DNA of 64,000 nucleotides, from positions 1,240,001 through 1,304,000 of the forward strand of contig NZ_AP023396.1 of NCBI RefSeq assembly GCF_014466955.1. Direction: 5' to 3'. The DNA comes from Nocardia wallacei (lineage in GTDB: Bacteria > Actinomycetota > Actinomycetes > Mycobacteriales > Mycobacteriaceae). The translations under genes were made by a program, and so were the position numbers. The notes beneath the pieces are model-generated. The model was not told where the DNA came from. It did no database searches and saw only the letters and a list, made by a program, of their open reading frames with translations. This document shows, piece by piece, positions 29,887 through 38,303 of the stretch. The number at the start of each line of letters is the position of its first letter. Position 1 is the stretch's first letter.

Positions 29887-30612
29887 TTGGCCGAGCAACC
29901 GCCGCGCGTGGCCCGCCTGCTATGGGACGGCAATCAGTGGTCCGGCCGCGGGCCGCGACCGGCGCTCAGTCTCGAGCGCATCGTCGCCGAGGCCATCGTC
30001 ATCGCCGACGAGGAGGGCATCGGCGCGGTGTCGATGCAGCGCGTGGCCAGGCAACTCGGTGCGGCCACCATGTCGCTGTACCGGTACGTGCCGAGCAAGG
30101 ACGAACTGGTCGCGCTGATGTTCGATACGACCATGTCCGACCCGCCGGACCTGTCCCGGCACGGGTGGCGCGCGGCGCTGGAGCAATGGTCGCGGGAGAG
30201 CCGGCAGCTGTATCTGCGACATCCGTGGATGCTCGCCATCGGCGCGAACAATCGCTGGATGGGACCCAACGAGGCCGCGTGGGGTGAGGCCGCGATCGGT
30301 GCGGTGACCGCGGCCGGGTTGCCGCCGGACACCGTCGCCGACATCATCTTCTCCGTCAACGCGTTCGTCGGCGGCATCGTCCGGCTGGAGATCGACCCGA
30401 CCCTCGGGCGCGACCAGACCGGGCATGTCGGCCCCGCCCTCGATCCCGCGATGATCGAGAACTACGGCCGCCCGGAGCGATTCCCGGCCCTGCTGGCCAT
30501 GCTGTCCGCCGACCCCGGTGACGACTACGGCACTCGCGACCTCGCCGCGTCCGTCTTCGAATTCGGCCTCGGCAAACTACTCGACGGCATCGCCGCCCAC
30601 CTCGACTCCTGA
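29887..30612 (+). CDS. TetR/AcrR-family regulator
   Basis: A 241-residue repressor-type protein. TTG at 29887 is preferred because AGGAGG lies six bases upstream, right after the operator; an in-frame ATG at 29782 would place the operator inside the coding region. The DNA-binding domain spans about residues 20-70 (IVAEAIVIADEEGIGAVSM, then ATMSLYRYVPSKDEL). The C-terminal half resembles the tetracycline-repressor type ligand domain. It likely represses itself and the divergent DUF2306 gene. Its end overlaps the convergent metallo-beta-lactamase-fold gene by 36 bases. Confidence 0.87.
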   Translation: MAEQPPRVARLLWDGNQWSGRGPRPALSLERIVAEAIVIADEEGIGAVSMQRVARQLGAATMSLYRYVPSKDELVALMFDTTMSDPPDLSRHGWRAALEQWSRESRQLYLRHPWMLAIGANNRWMGPNEAAWGEAAIGAVTAAGLPPDTVADIIFSVNAFVGGIVRLEIDPTLGRDQTGHVGPALDPAMIENYGRPERFPALLAMLSADPGDDYGTRDLAASVFEFGLGKLLDGIAAHLDS

Positions 30613-31293
30613 CCGAGAGCGCCAGGCCCGCAACGCCTCTGCCTCGAGTACATCCCCGTGGCCCACGCAGACGGTGTCGACATCCAGCTCCGTGAGGCGG
30701 TGGGCGGCGGCCGCGACGGCGTCACTGTCGAGATTGAACACTCCCGGCATGGTGGCGCCCCGGAGGTTGGCGAGAGTGTCGCCGGTGAACAGCACGCGGT
30801 GGCTCGGCAGGTGCAGGGCGATGCTGCCCGCCGTGTGCCCGGGGACGGCGAGAACTGTTGCGCCGCCGCCGAAGTCGAGTGACTCACCGGCGTGCAGTTC
30901 GCGGTGCACCGGAGCCGGACGCGGTGGGATGCCCGGCGGCAGCGCCGCCGCGATCGGGCGTTCCCAGTCGCGCAGCACCGGAGCGGGCTGCGGGCGCTCG
31001 CCCCGCACGATGGCGGCATCGGCGTGATGAGCCCAGATCTCGGCGCCCCATTCGGCCAGGTCGGCGGCCGAGCCGAGATGGTCGTCGTGGGCGTGGGTGA
31101 GGATCACTCGCCGCACCTGGCGGGGCGCGAAACCCAGTGCGCGCAGGCCGTTCTCGATCGCACCGGCGGCGCCGGGCAGGCCACTGTCGATCAGCGTCAC
31201 CGCCCCGTCGTCGTTCCAGACGTACACATTGAGGTCGTTGACCTCGGAAAACCGCAGGGCGTTCAGCTGCGGCAGCACGGATACGATCTCCAC
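30577..31293 (-). CDS. Metallo-beta-lactamase-fold hydrolase
   Basis: A 238-residue protein with the dinuclear metal motif THAHDDH, followed by PGHTAGS (His), FTGDTL (Asp) and VGHGD (His), so both metal sites look intact. This is the glyoxalase II/quorum-quenching-like branch of the superfamily; the substrate cannot be deduced. It starts at ATG near 31293, just downstream of the PucR-type gene and its terminator, and therefore probably has its own promoter. Confidence 0.9.
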   Translation of the reverse strand: MEIVSVLPQLNALRFSEVNDLNVYVWNDDGAVTLIDSGLPGAAGAIENGLRALGFAPRQVRRVILTHAHDDHLGSAADLAEWGAEIWAHHADAAIVRGERPQPAPVLRDWERPIAAALPPGIPPRPAPVHRELHAGESLDFGGGATVLAVPGHTAGSIALHLPSHRVLFTGDTLANLRGATMPGVFNLDSDAVAAAAHRLTELDVDTVCVGHGDVLEAEALRAWRSRSGVEVGGDAVE

Positions 31294-31351
31294 ACCGCGA
31301 ACCTACCGACAACCGGCCCGGCCACCCGGGAAATCTGCTCTGAGCAGAGAA

Positions 31352-31379
31352 CGGGCGCCGCGCGACGCGGCGGCGCCCG
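31352..31379. terminator. Hairpin terminator downstream of PucR-type regulator gene
   Basis: A 10-bp perfect GC stem (CGGGCGCCGC at 31352, GCGGCGCCCG at 31370) with an 8-base loop lies 7 bases beyond the stop codon of the regulator on the minus strand. It fits an actinobacterial terminator without U-tract. Confidence 0.65.
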
Positions 31380-31385
31380 CACGGA

Positions 31386-32708
31386 TCATGCTCTGTCGCG
31401 CAACGGCGTTCGCCCACCGGCCAATTCGGCCGTGAACGACTGGGTGTGCCGGTAGCTGCGGGCCACCAGCGCGGAGCGCAGATACCACAACCCGCTGGCC
31501 TGGGTGGGGTCGCACCCGGTGAGGGTGGCGATGCGTTTGAGCCGGTAGTCGACCGTATTGGTGTGGATGTGCAGGGCATGGGCGGTGCGCTGGCGGTTCA
31601 GGTTGTTGCTGATGTGCCGTTGCAGGGTGTCGAGCAGTTCCGGATGCGGGTCGAGCGGGTCGAGCAGGGTGCCCAGGTGCTCGCGGCCGGGACCGGGCCG
31701 GGTGAGCTGATACTCGAGCGCCAGGTCGTCGAACCGGTAGAGGCCGCGTACGAGCCGGAGCCGGTGCACCATGTCGAGCAGTTGGTGGGCGCGGTCGGCC
31801 GCGGCCGGGATGTCGTGGGTGTCGGAGGTGACGACGGTCGCGGTGATCGCCACCTGCGCCGCCTGTGACAACGTATCGACCAGCTGATCGAGATCGATCT
31901 CCCGGGTGGCCGGAATGAGCAGCGTGCCGCCGTCGACGCTCAGCAGCGACAGCGGGGCGTCGCCGTTGAGACTGGTGGCCAGCGCGGCCTGGATGCGGCG
32001 CAGCTTGCGGCGCGCGACCACCGCGCCGTCCAGCATCGGATTGTTCTCCTCCGGATGCGGCGGCACCGCCAAGGCCAGCACGTGGTACTGCTCGGCGATC
32101 TCGATGCCGGATTCGCGGGCCATGGTGGAGGTCGGCCGGCCGCCCAGCAGCGCCGAGGTCAGCGTGTGCACCGCGGTGTGGTGTTCGCTGACCACCGAAC
32201 GCAGTTCGCGCACATAGGCTTTCGATACCGCGGTGGTCATGGTGTCGAGCATGTCCACCACCATCTTGGCGGCGCCGACCAGATTGTCGTAGTCGTCGCG
32301 CCGCAGTGCCAGCATCTGCTCGTCGCCGTCGATCGTGCGCCGATAACTGTTGGTGGCGCTGGTGATCACCAGGTCGAGTCCGAGGCGGAAACCCTCGTGG
32401 ATGGCGTGGTGGATGGTGTCGATCGGCACGCCTTCGCGCGCCCACTGCGCGGCGGTGTCCTCCAGTTTCCGGGTCTTCTCCGGCACGTCGGCGCCGTCGA
32501 GCATACTGACCGCCAGCTCGAGACACAGCCGGGTGATGGAGGTGACGTCACCGTGGATCGCGTCGCCGGGCAGGGTTCGGCACGGTGCGACGGTCTCCAC
32601 GAAGTGCCCCACCATCTGACGCGACAGGGCCCGCACGTCCTTCAACGGCGTGGAGAACGGCGTCCCGGAATACGTCAGACCGGGACTGTTGGACATGTCG
32701 GCTTTCAT
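31386..32708 (-). CDS. PucR-type transcriptional regulator
   Basis: A 440-residue regulator. The C-terminal HTH of the PucR family is clear (DTLQRHISNNLNRQRTA, then HIHTNTVDYRLKRI, TLTGCDP). The middle region (about 220-340) is a GGDEF-like or sensory domain typical of CdaR/PucR proteins, and the N-terminal part is a helical regulatory domain. The ATG at 32708 has GGAAGG upstream; an in-frame upstream extension of 70 residues is unlikely. No target gene is obvious. Confidence 0.85.
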   Translation of the reverse strand: MKADMSNSPGLTYSGTPFSTPLKDVRALSRQMVGHFVETVAPCRTLPGDAIHGDVTSITRLCLELAVSMLDGADVPEKTRKLEDTAAQWAREGVPIDTIHHAIHEGFRLGLDLVITSATNSYRRTIDGDEQMLALRRDDYDNLVGAAKMVVDMLDTMTTAVSKAYVRELRSVVSEHHTAVHTLTSALLGGRPTSTMARESGIEIAEQYHVLALAVPPHPEENNPMLDGAVVARRKLRRIQAALATSLNGDAPLSLLSVDGGTLLIPATREIDLDQLVDTLSQAAQVAITATVVTSDTHDIPAAADRAHQLLDMVHRLRLVRGLYRFDDLALEYQLTRPGPGREHLGTLLDPLDPHPELLDTLQRHISNNLNRQRTAHALHIHTNTVDYRLKRIATLTGCDPTQASGLWYLRSALVARSYRHTQSFTAELAGGRTPLRDRA

Positions 32709-32968
32709 CGGCGACCTTCCTTCCACCTTTGGTAAGACGAGGTGGGTATCACCCGCTTGTTGCTCTGCCACAAACGGTAAGCCGAGCTTCAACTCACCTT
32801 CTACTCCTCTTTGAAGATTGTTCGGCAGTCGCGAAAACGCCGATTCATCAGGCGAAACAGTGCGCGGCGGCGGGGGTTGCGGAGCGTTCTGCGCGCGGAT
32901 AGTTGGCCACAAGCTCACTTTTGGCGAGTCGTTCCGTACGCTGCGGTACGTTCGTGCCCGTCCGCAGC

Positions 32969-33598
32969 TCAGGCGGCCCGGGCGTTGATTTCCGCCTGGG
33001 CCATCGCGGCGATCATCCGCGCCGTCATCGCGATGGCCTCCTTGCGCTGCTGGGCGTCGATGTCCAGCGCCGAAACCCGCAGCACCGCGGCGAAACCCGT
33101 GTTGATCAGCACGAACGTCATGACGTCGTACTCGTGGTCGTCGCCCGGTCCGAGCATCTGGATGACCAGCACCTTGACCAGCAGGCGCAGCCGCGGCTCG
33201 AATTCGGGGATGCCGCTGCTGTAGAACTGCACACCGGCCACCAGGGCTCGCACCAGCTGCGCGTTGTCTACCAGCTCGTCGCTGATGACCTCGAGGATGC
33301 CGGTGATCATGTCCACGGTCGGCTTGTCCGACATGCCGAAAACCCGCTGTGTGAAGCGTCTTTCGATGTTCTCCAGCAGTCGCCCGAGCAGTTCCTCGAC
33401 GATGACCGAGCGATCGGAGAAATACCGGTAGACCGTGCCGATGCTGACTCCGGCCTCCGCCGCGATGCGGTTCGTCGAGGTGTTGGCGATGCCGCGCTCA
33501 CCGAAGAGCTGCGCGGCGGTGTCGAGTATGTGTTCCCTGGTCGCCTTGGCACGATCCTGTCTCGGGCGACGGCGCTGTCCCGCGGTTTTCGGCGGCAT
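32969..33598 (-). CDS. TetR-family regulator
   Basis: A 209-residue regulator with a canonical TetR DNA-binding domain (REHILDTAAQLFGERGIA, NRIAAEAGVSIGTVYRYF). The C-terminal ligand domain is helical, with no assigned inducer. It is divergent from the ABC1 kinase gene across 196 bases, making that gene the most likely target. It is co-oriented with the PucR-type gene but 260 bases separate them. Confidence 0.88.
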   Translation of the reverse strand: MPPKTAGQRRRPRQDRAKATREHILDTAAQLFGERGIANTSTNRIAAEAGVSIGTVYRYFSDRSVIVEELLGRLLENIERRFTQRVFGMSDKPTVDMITGILEVISDELVDNAQLVRALVAGVQFYSSGIPEFEPRLRLLVKVLVIQMLGPGDDHEYDVMTFVLINTGFAAVLRVSALDIDAQQRKEAIAMTARMIAAMAQAEINARAA

Positions 33599-33794
33599 CG
33601 CGCTCTCCTGCCTGCTGTCGAAAGAAGATGAGCGTCGCTCAGTTTAAGCACAGTCCGCCCGCACCGTGGCGGAATCCGCGCCCGGAACCTGTTGGTCGGT
33701 TCGCCGTACTTGCGAATTCCCGGCCCGGCGCCGCCTCGATGGGGTGGAATGTGGGTGAACGGGAACAGGCAGCGTTGCCAGTGGAGGTGCGGTA

Positions 33795-35165
33795 GTGGCC
33801 GGTCGAGTGCCGAAGGGGCGTTTCGTACGGGGGAGCAGAATGGGCCGGCTCGCGGCCGGGCAGGCCGTCCGCGGGGTCGGGACCAGGCTGTCCATGATCG
33901 GCCGTCCCGAGCAGGCTCGGCAGGTGCTGGCCGAACGGGCCACGCTGCAGGCGGCACAGCAGTTCGTCACGGTGCTCGGCGCGATGAAGGGCGCGGCGAT
34001 GAAATTGGGGCAGATGCTGTCGGTGCTCGACGTCGATCTGCTGCCGGAATCGCATCGCGAGATGTTCCGCGTCAAACTCGCCGAACTCCGCGACCAGGCG
34101 CCGACCGTGCCGTTCGGGCAGATGCGGGCGGTGCTCGAGGCCGATCTCGGGCCGCTCGGTCGGACCTTCCGGGATTTCGACGAGACACCGGTCGCGGCCG
34201 CCTCGATCGGCCAGGTGTATCGGGCCACGCTGCGCGACGGCCGGACGGTCGCGGTGAAGGTGAAGTATCCGGGCGTGGACGAGGCCGTGGAATCGGATAT
34301 GCGCAACCTGGCCATGATCAGCAGGTTGTGGAAGTCCATTCTGCCGAGCGCGGCCGACGAGGACGTACTGGACGAGATCGCGCGCAATATCGGCACGGAA
34401 CTCGATTATGTGCGCGAGGCCCGGACGCAGCACCGGGTGGCGACGCGCTACCGGGATCACCCGTTCATCACCGTGCCCGACAGCGTCGAGGAATGCTGCG
34501 GGCCGCACGTGCTCGTGACGGAATTCGTCGAAGGCGAATCGTTTTCGCAGCTGCGGCAATTGCCGGCGGCCGACCGGGACCGGATCGGGGAATTGATCTA
34601 CCGCTTCTACATCACTCCCATCTTCGCCGACTACGAATTCTGCGGCGATCCCCATCCCGGCAATATCCTGCTCGCCGCCGACGGCCGGCTCGCCTTCGTG
34701 GATTTCGGGCTCTACAACACCATGGACGCCGTGTACGTGGAGGCCGAGCGCACGGCCATGCGCATGGCGTGTGAGCAACGCGCCGAGGATCTCTACGACA
34801 CGTGGGTCGGCCGCGGCATCATCGACCCGAACGCGGGCGTGACCCCGCAGGAGTGCATGGAGTACGTCTGGGCCGCCGCCGGCTGGCACCTGCTCGACGA
34901 GGAGATCACCATCACCCCCGAACTCGCCACGGGCGCGGTCGTTCTGGCCATCGATCCGCGCGCGGCCAGCTTCCGCGGCATGCGCCGCCAGCACCTGCCC
35001 GCCGAGCACGTCTTCTCCCGCCGCGCCGACCTGTTCACTTTCGCGGCCCTCGGCCAACTCGTCACCACCAACAACTGGCATCGCCTGGCCCGCGAATGGC
35101 TCTACCACGAACCCCCGGCCACCGAGATCGGCCGCGCCTGCGCCGAGTGGCGGGCGAGCCGGTAG
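33795..35165 (+). CDS. ABC1/UbiB-family atypical kinase
   Basis: A 456-residue protein starting at GTG with GGAGG upstream. The family-specific KxGQ motif is KGAAMKLGQ, the nucleotide loop is AAASIGQVYRA, the invariant Lys lies in VAVKVKYPG, and the catalytic and DFG-like motifs are CGDPHPGNILL and FVDFGLYN. ABC1 kinases support lipid or quinone metabolism; in actinobacteria, which use menaquinone, the role is unclear. Regulation by the divergent TetR protein is plausible. Confidence 0.9.
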   Translation: MAGRVPKGRFVRGSRMGRLAAGQAVRGVGTRLSMIGRPEQARQVLAERATLQAAQQFVTVLGAMKGAAMKLGQMLSVLDVDLLPESHREMFRVKLAELRDQAPTVPFGQMRAVLEADLGPLGRTFRDFDETPVAAASIGQVYRATLRDGRTVAVKVKYPGVDEAVESDMRNLAMISRLWKSILPSAADEDVLDEIARNIGTELDYVREARTQHRVATRYRDHPFITVPDSVEECCGPHVLVTEFVEGESFSQLRQLPAADRDRIGELIYRFYITPIFADYEFCGDPHPGNILLAADGRLAFVDFGLYNTMDAVYVEAERTAMRMACEQRAEDLYDTWVGRGIIDPNAGVTPQECMEYVWAAAGWHLLDEEITITPELATGAVVLAIDPRAASFRGMRRQHLPAEHVFSRRADLFTFAALGQLVTTNNWHRLAREWLYHEPPATEIGRACAEWRASR

Positions 35166-35182
35166 CGCGGTGAGGGGCATCG

Positions 35183-36085
35183 TTACGGCGACATGCCGAC
35201 GAGTTCGGCGCTATCCGCCCACAGCGCCCGCGCCGCCTGGGGGTCGCGCGCCGACTCGGACGGTTGCGGCCAGGTGAGCACTCCTCTGCGCAGGGCGGCG
35301 TAGGTACGGCCGTCCGGGGGCGTGGCATGGCCGAGCGCCAGGTCGGCCAGGGCGGCACCGGCGGCCGCGGGCGTGTTGAAGTGACGGTTGAACGCACGCA
35401 GGGGGCGGGCGAGCGCGGGCGTGCCGAGCAGCGACCAGACGACCGGCAGCGGGAAGGCGAGGTTGCCTGCCAGACCGGTGCCGAAGACCTGGCCGGGGCA
35501 GTAGGCGATGGCGGTGAGGCGGCGGTGGGTGCCGCCGTACTCGGACAGTGCCCGCGCGGTCAGGACAGCGCACAGTTTGGCGGCGGTGTAGGCGTGCTGG
35601 CCCGCCTTTCTCGGCGTGGGATCCCGGCCGGGATCGCGGTCGGGGTGGGCGAGCAGCGTCGCGTCGGCGTGGCGCGGCGGCGTGAGACCGCCCTTGGTAG
35701 CGGGGTCGTGGGTGCCGCTCGTGGTCAGCACGACGGTCGCGGTGTCCGTCAGAAGGGGCAGCAGCAGGCGCAGCAGGAGGTAGTGGGCGAGGTGGTTGAC
35801 GGCGAAGGTGGTCTCGAAGCCGTCGACCGTGCGGCCGTCGGCGTCGGGGCGGATCACGCCCGCGTTGAGCACCAGGGCGTCGATGCGGGTGTCTCCCAGG
35901 GTCTCGCGGACCTCGGTCGCGAAGGCGCGCACCGACGCCAGCTCGGTGAGGTCGAGCGGGAGAACCGCGCCTGTGGCCGTGCGGCGCGCGCCGAGAAGGA
36001 GCCGCGCGGAGTCCGTACATGCTATCCGGTCGGCCGCGATCGCACCGAAACCCGATGTGCCGCCGGTCATTACCATTACTGACAT
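35183..36085 (-). CDS. Short-chain dehydrogenase/reductase
   Basis: A 300-residue SDR. The cofactor motif TGGTSGFG (7-14), the LNAGV motif and the YTAAK active site (YxxxK) are present, with LTTSGTH giving the Ser region. GGAGGAAGC precedes the ATG at 36085. It resembles the retinol-dehydrogenase/protochlorophyllide-reductase-like branch. It follows the NarI-like gene by 54 bases in the same orientation and may be co-transcribed. Confidence 0.9.
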   Translation of the reverse strand: MSVMVMTGGTSGFGAIAADRIACTDSARLLLGARRTATGAVLPLDLTELASVRAFATEVRETLGDTRIDALVLNAGVIRPDADGRTVDGFETTFAVNHLAHYLLLRLLLPLLTDTATVVLTTSGTHDPATKGGLTPPRHADATLLAHPDRDPGRDPTPRKAGQHAYTAAKLCAVLTARALSEYGGTHRRLTAIAYCPGQVFGTGLAGNLAFPLPVVWSLLGTPALARPLRAFNRHFNTPAAAGAALADLALGHATPPDGRTYAALRRGVLTWPQPSESARDPQAARALWADSAELVGMSP

Positions 36086-36139
36086 GCTTCCTCCGGGAAG
36101 CCCGTCGAATTGTGACGGTCTCGAATGTAGCGCCATGGC

Positions 36140-36820
36140 TCAGAAACCGATACCCGGACGGCCGGGCCGGGGTATGAGGCGGGCGGTGCGGCATCTGGTG
36201 GCGTAGCGGACCACCGGGCCCGCGAAGATTCCGGCGAGACGGGTGTAGGGCCAGATGCCGATCAGCAGCAGCACGGTCAGGGCGCGCAACCGGTGCAGGG
36301 CGGGGGCGTCGGCCATGGTCTCGGGTTTCGGGCGCAGGATGAAAAGTGAACGCGCCCAAGCGAACAGCGTTTCCGCGGGGCGGTAGTTGCCGTCGAGGGA
36401 GTTCGGGTCGAAGCGCACCAGGATGCCGGACAGGACGACCGCGGTCAGGACCGGGAGCGTCAGCCGGTCCAGCGGGGTGACCGGCGCGCGGTAGGCGCCG
36501 GCGATCATCGGCGGCAGGAACACCAGGACCGCCCCGGCCGCGGCGGTCGGCCCGGCCACCATCTCGACCCCGGCCGGGATCGCGTGCAGGACGCCGCGCG
36601 GGTGATCGTGCGGTCCGGAGGTGGCGACATCGGTGACGCGGGCGGCCAGCACGAGGACGGTTCCGAGGCGAAAGGCGTTGGCGCCGTAGCGTTCCAGTCG
36701 GTCGATGTCCGGGCCGCCACCGGCCGGGTGGAAGCGGTCGTGGCGGTATCGCCACACATTGCCGAGTACGAAGGACACGACAGCGCAGTAGGGCAGGACG
36801 ACCCAGAGCAGAACCGGCAC
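36140..36820 (-). CDS. Orphan NarI-like membrane protein lacking haem ligands
   Basis: A 226-residue membrane protein starting at GTG. The start LLWVVLPYCAVVSFVLGNVW followed by RYRHDRF and the end IWPYTRLAGIFAGPV match the gamma subunit of respiratory nitrate reductase helix by helix. Aligned from memory to E. coli NarI, the four haem-b ligands His56, His66, His187 and His205 correspond to Arg51, Arg61, Arg179 and Gly197 here. No narG, narH or narJ is present in the window. The protein therefore keeps the fold but should not bind the two haems, suggesting a new role. The family assignment is by pattern. Confidence 0.65.
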   Translation of the reverse strand: MPVLLWVVLPYCAVVSFVLGNVWRYRHDRFHPAGGGPDIDRLERYGANAFRLGTVLVLAARVTDVATSGPHDHPRGVLHAIPAGVEMVAGPTAAAGAVLVFLPPMIAGAYRAPVTPLDRLTLPVLTAVVLSGILVRFDPNSLDGNYRPAETLFAWARSLFILRPKPETMADAPALHRLRALTVLLLIGIWPYTRLAGIFAGPVVRYATRCRTARLIPRPGRPGIGF

Positions 36821-36903
36821 GGTTCGTCATCGCCTTCCGGAGTGGGGGAACTGGTGCACCACGGTCGCAGAGGCGCAAACTCCGAGCTAGGGGCCAAAGA
36901 CAC

Positions 36904-37470
36904 CTACCGAGGCGGCTCATCGGGACAAGCGCGCCCCCATTGCCGCAGGAAAGCCCGTGCCGCGTCGAGGTGCTGCCGCTGCAACCCGGTGTGCCGGTCG
37001 ACCGGGATCAGCCGGGTGGGCGCCCCGGAGTCGCTGCGCCGTTCGGCCCAGCTCCCGTCTGCCGGTTGGAACTCGTCGTCGAACCAGCACAGCGGCCGCC
37101 GGCCCGCCCAGCGGTCGATCGTGGGCAACTTGCCGTGCCGGCCGTCGCGATGCCGGATACCGGTGTCCTCGAAGACGATCACCTCGAGCGCGGGCAGCCC
37201 GAGCAGCGGGCCGAGGAGGCGGTCGGCCTCATGCTCCCAGGCGGTGGCCCACACCAGATCGGCGTTCGTCTCCTGCGCCAGTCGCAGCAGGTCGCGCCCG
37301 CGCTCGGGATGCAGCAGCACCCGCTGCTCGATCGGGGGCACGGCCGGGATGATCCGGTGCGACACCACGAAGGGCAGGTAGCCGGTGGGCGGCGGCCGGC
37401 CCCGGCGCGGATAGGGATTCAGCGGGCCGTCGACATCCAGAAGTATTGCCGCACGCGGTGATTCGACCAT
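36904..37470 (-). CDS. HAD-fold protein (Swiss-army-knife RNA-repair type)
   Basis: A 188-residue protein with the HAD motif LLDVDGPLNPY (Asp12 and Asp14). Later WATAWEHEAD and CWFDDEF provide the motif II and IV-like positions. The layout resembles stand-alone HAD domains related to those in RNA-repair proteins. GGGGAGG lies directly against a first ATG, so the ATG at 37470, six bases further, was chosen. No partner gene is evident. Confidence 0.7.
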   Translation of the reverse strand: MVESPRAAILLDVDGPLNPYPRRGRPPPTGYLPFVVSHRIIPAVPPIEQRVLLHPERGRDLLRLAQETNADLVWATAWEHEADRLLGPLLGLPALEVIVFEDTGIRHRDGRHGKLPTIDRWAGRRPLCWFDDEFQPADGSWAERRSDSGAPTRLIPVDRHTGLQRQHLDAARAFLRQWGRACPDEPPR

Positions 37471-37744
37471 GCGCATCCTCCCCGAATTCGGCAAGTTTAC
37501 CCGGTCCGGACGCTCGGCGGGCGGATAGCCGGCGAAACGCTCGGCTGTGCGGTGGGCCTCCGGCTGCCGCTGGTTCGGCGAATCCGCGCTGGTGACGCCG
37601 AGATTGTGGCACCATTCGAAGTAGGTAACGGTCGGGCGTCGAGGAGATCGGTCCGAATCGGGTGACTCGGCGACCGGCGAACTTCGGACCACACACAGGA
37701 TCGCGGCAGGGCCGATCATCGGCCCTCATTCCCAGGAGCCCGCT

Positions 37745-38260
37745 ATGTCGGATCCGTCGCACACCAGAATCTGCCTGACCGGGACGGCGTCGCGCGCGCC
37801 GATGGTCAGCCTGTTCCTCGTCCCAGAGCCGCGCGTGCGCGGCGCCTGCATGCTGCACCTGCTCGAGCAGGCGCCGGTCGACGACGCACCCCGCCCCGAC
37901 CCGGAACTGATCGCCTCCGTCGAGGCCCGTCACCTGCCCGGCGCCCGGGCCCGGCTGCTCGAAGTCGAACCGGTCCGCGCGTCCGCGCCGCAACTGCGCA
38001 CCGTGTACCACGACCACTACATCGCCGACGGCCCACTCGGGCTGGACACCGGTGATCCGGCCGAGCTGGCGCGCCTGTCGATGCTGCCCGAGCATCCGAT
38101 CGGCCCGCGCCGCATCGACGACTTCGAGGATCACTCGGTCCGGCAGGCGATGCTGGCCGTGTACCGCTATTTCGGTGTGGACCAGCGCATTCCGCTGATG
38201 TACCACGGATTCGCCGATCCGGGCGGCGGGTGGCTGGCGTTGCGCACGGCCGTCGCCTGA
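37745..38260 (+). CDS. Hypothetical 171-residue protein
   Basis: A soluble acidic protein with an AGGAG ribosome binding site. No signal peptide or membrane helix is seen. It contains VYHDHYIADGPLGLDTGD and ends DQRIPLMYHGFADPGGGW. No family was recognised. It stands alone, convergent with the betaine ABC operon. Confidence 0.65.
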   Translation: MSDPSHTRICLTGTASRAPMVSLFLVPEPRVRGACMLHLLEQAPVDDAPRPDPELIASVEARHLPGARARLLEVEPVRASAPQLRTVYHDHYIADGPLGLDTGDPAELARLSMLPEHPIGPRRIDDFEDHSVRQAMLAVYRYFGVDQRIPLMYHGFADPGGGWLALRTAVA

Positions 38261-38303
38261 GGGCTCGGTCGGCGGGCGGCCTGGTAGCGGGAAACGTGCG
38301 GTG

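Noticed and set aside
36140..36820. Functional respiratory nitrate reductase gamma subunit
   Set aside because: All four haem ligands are replaced and no catalytic subunits are encoded in the window.
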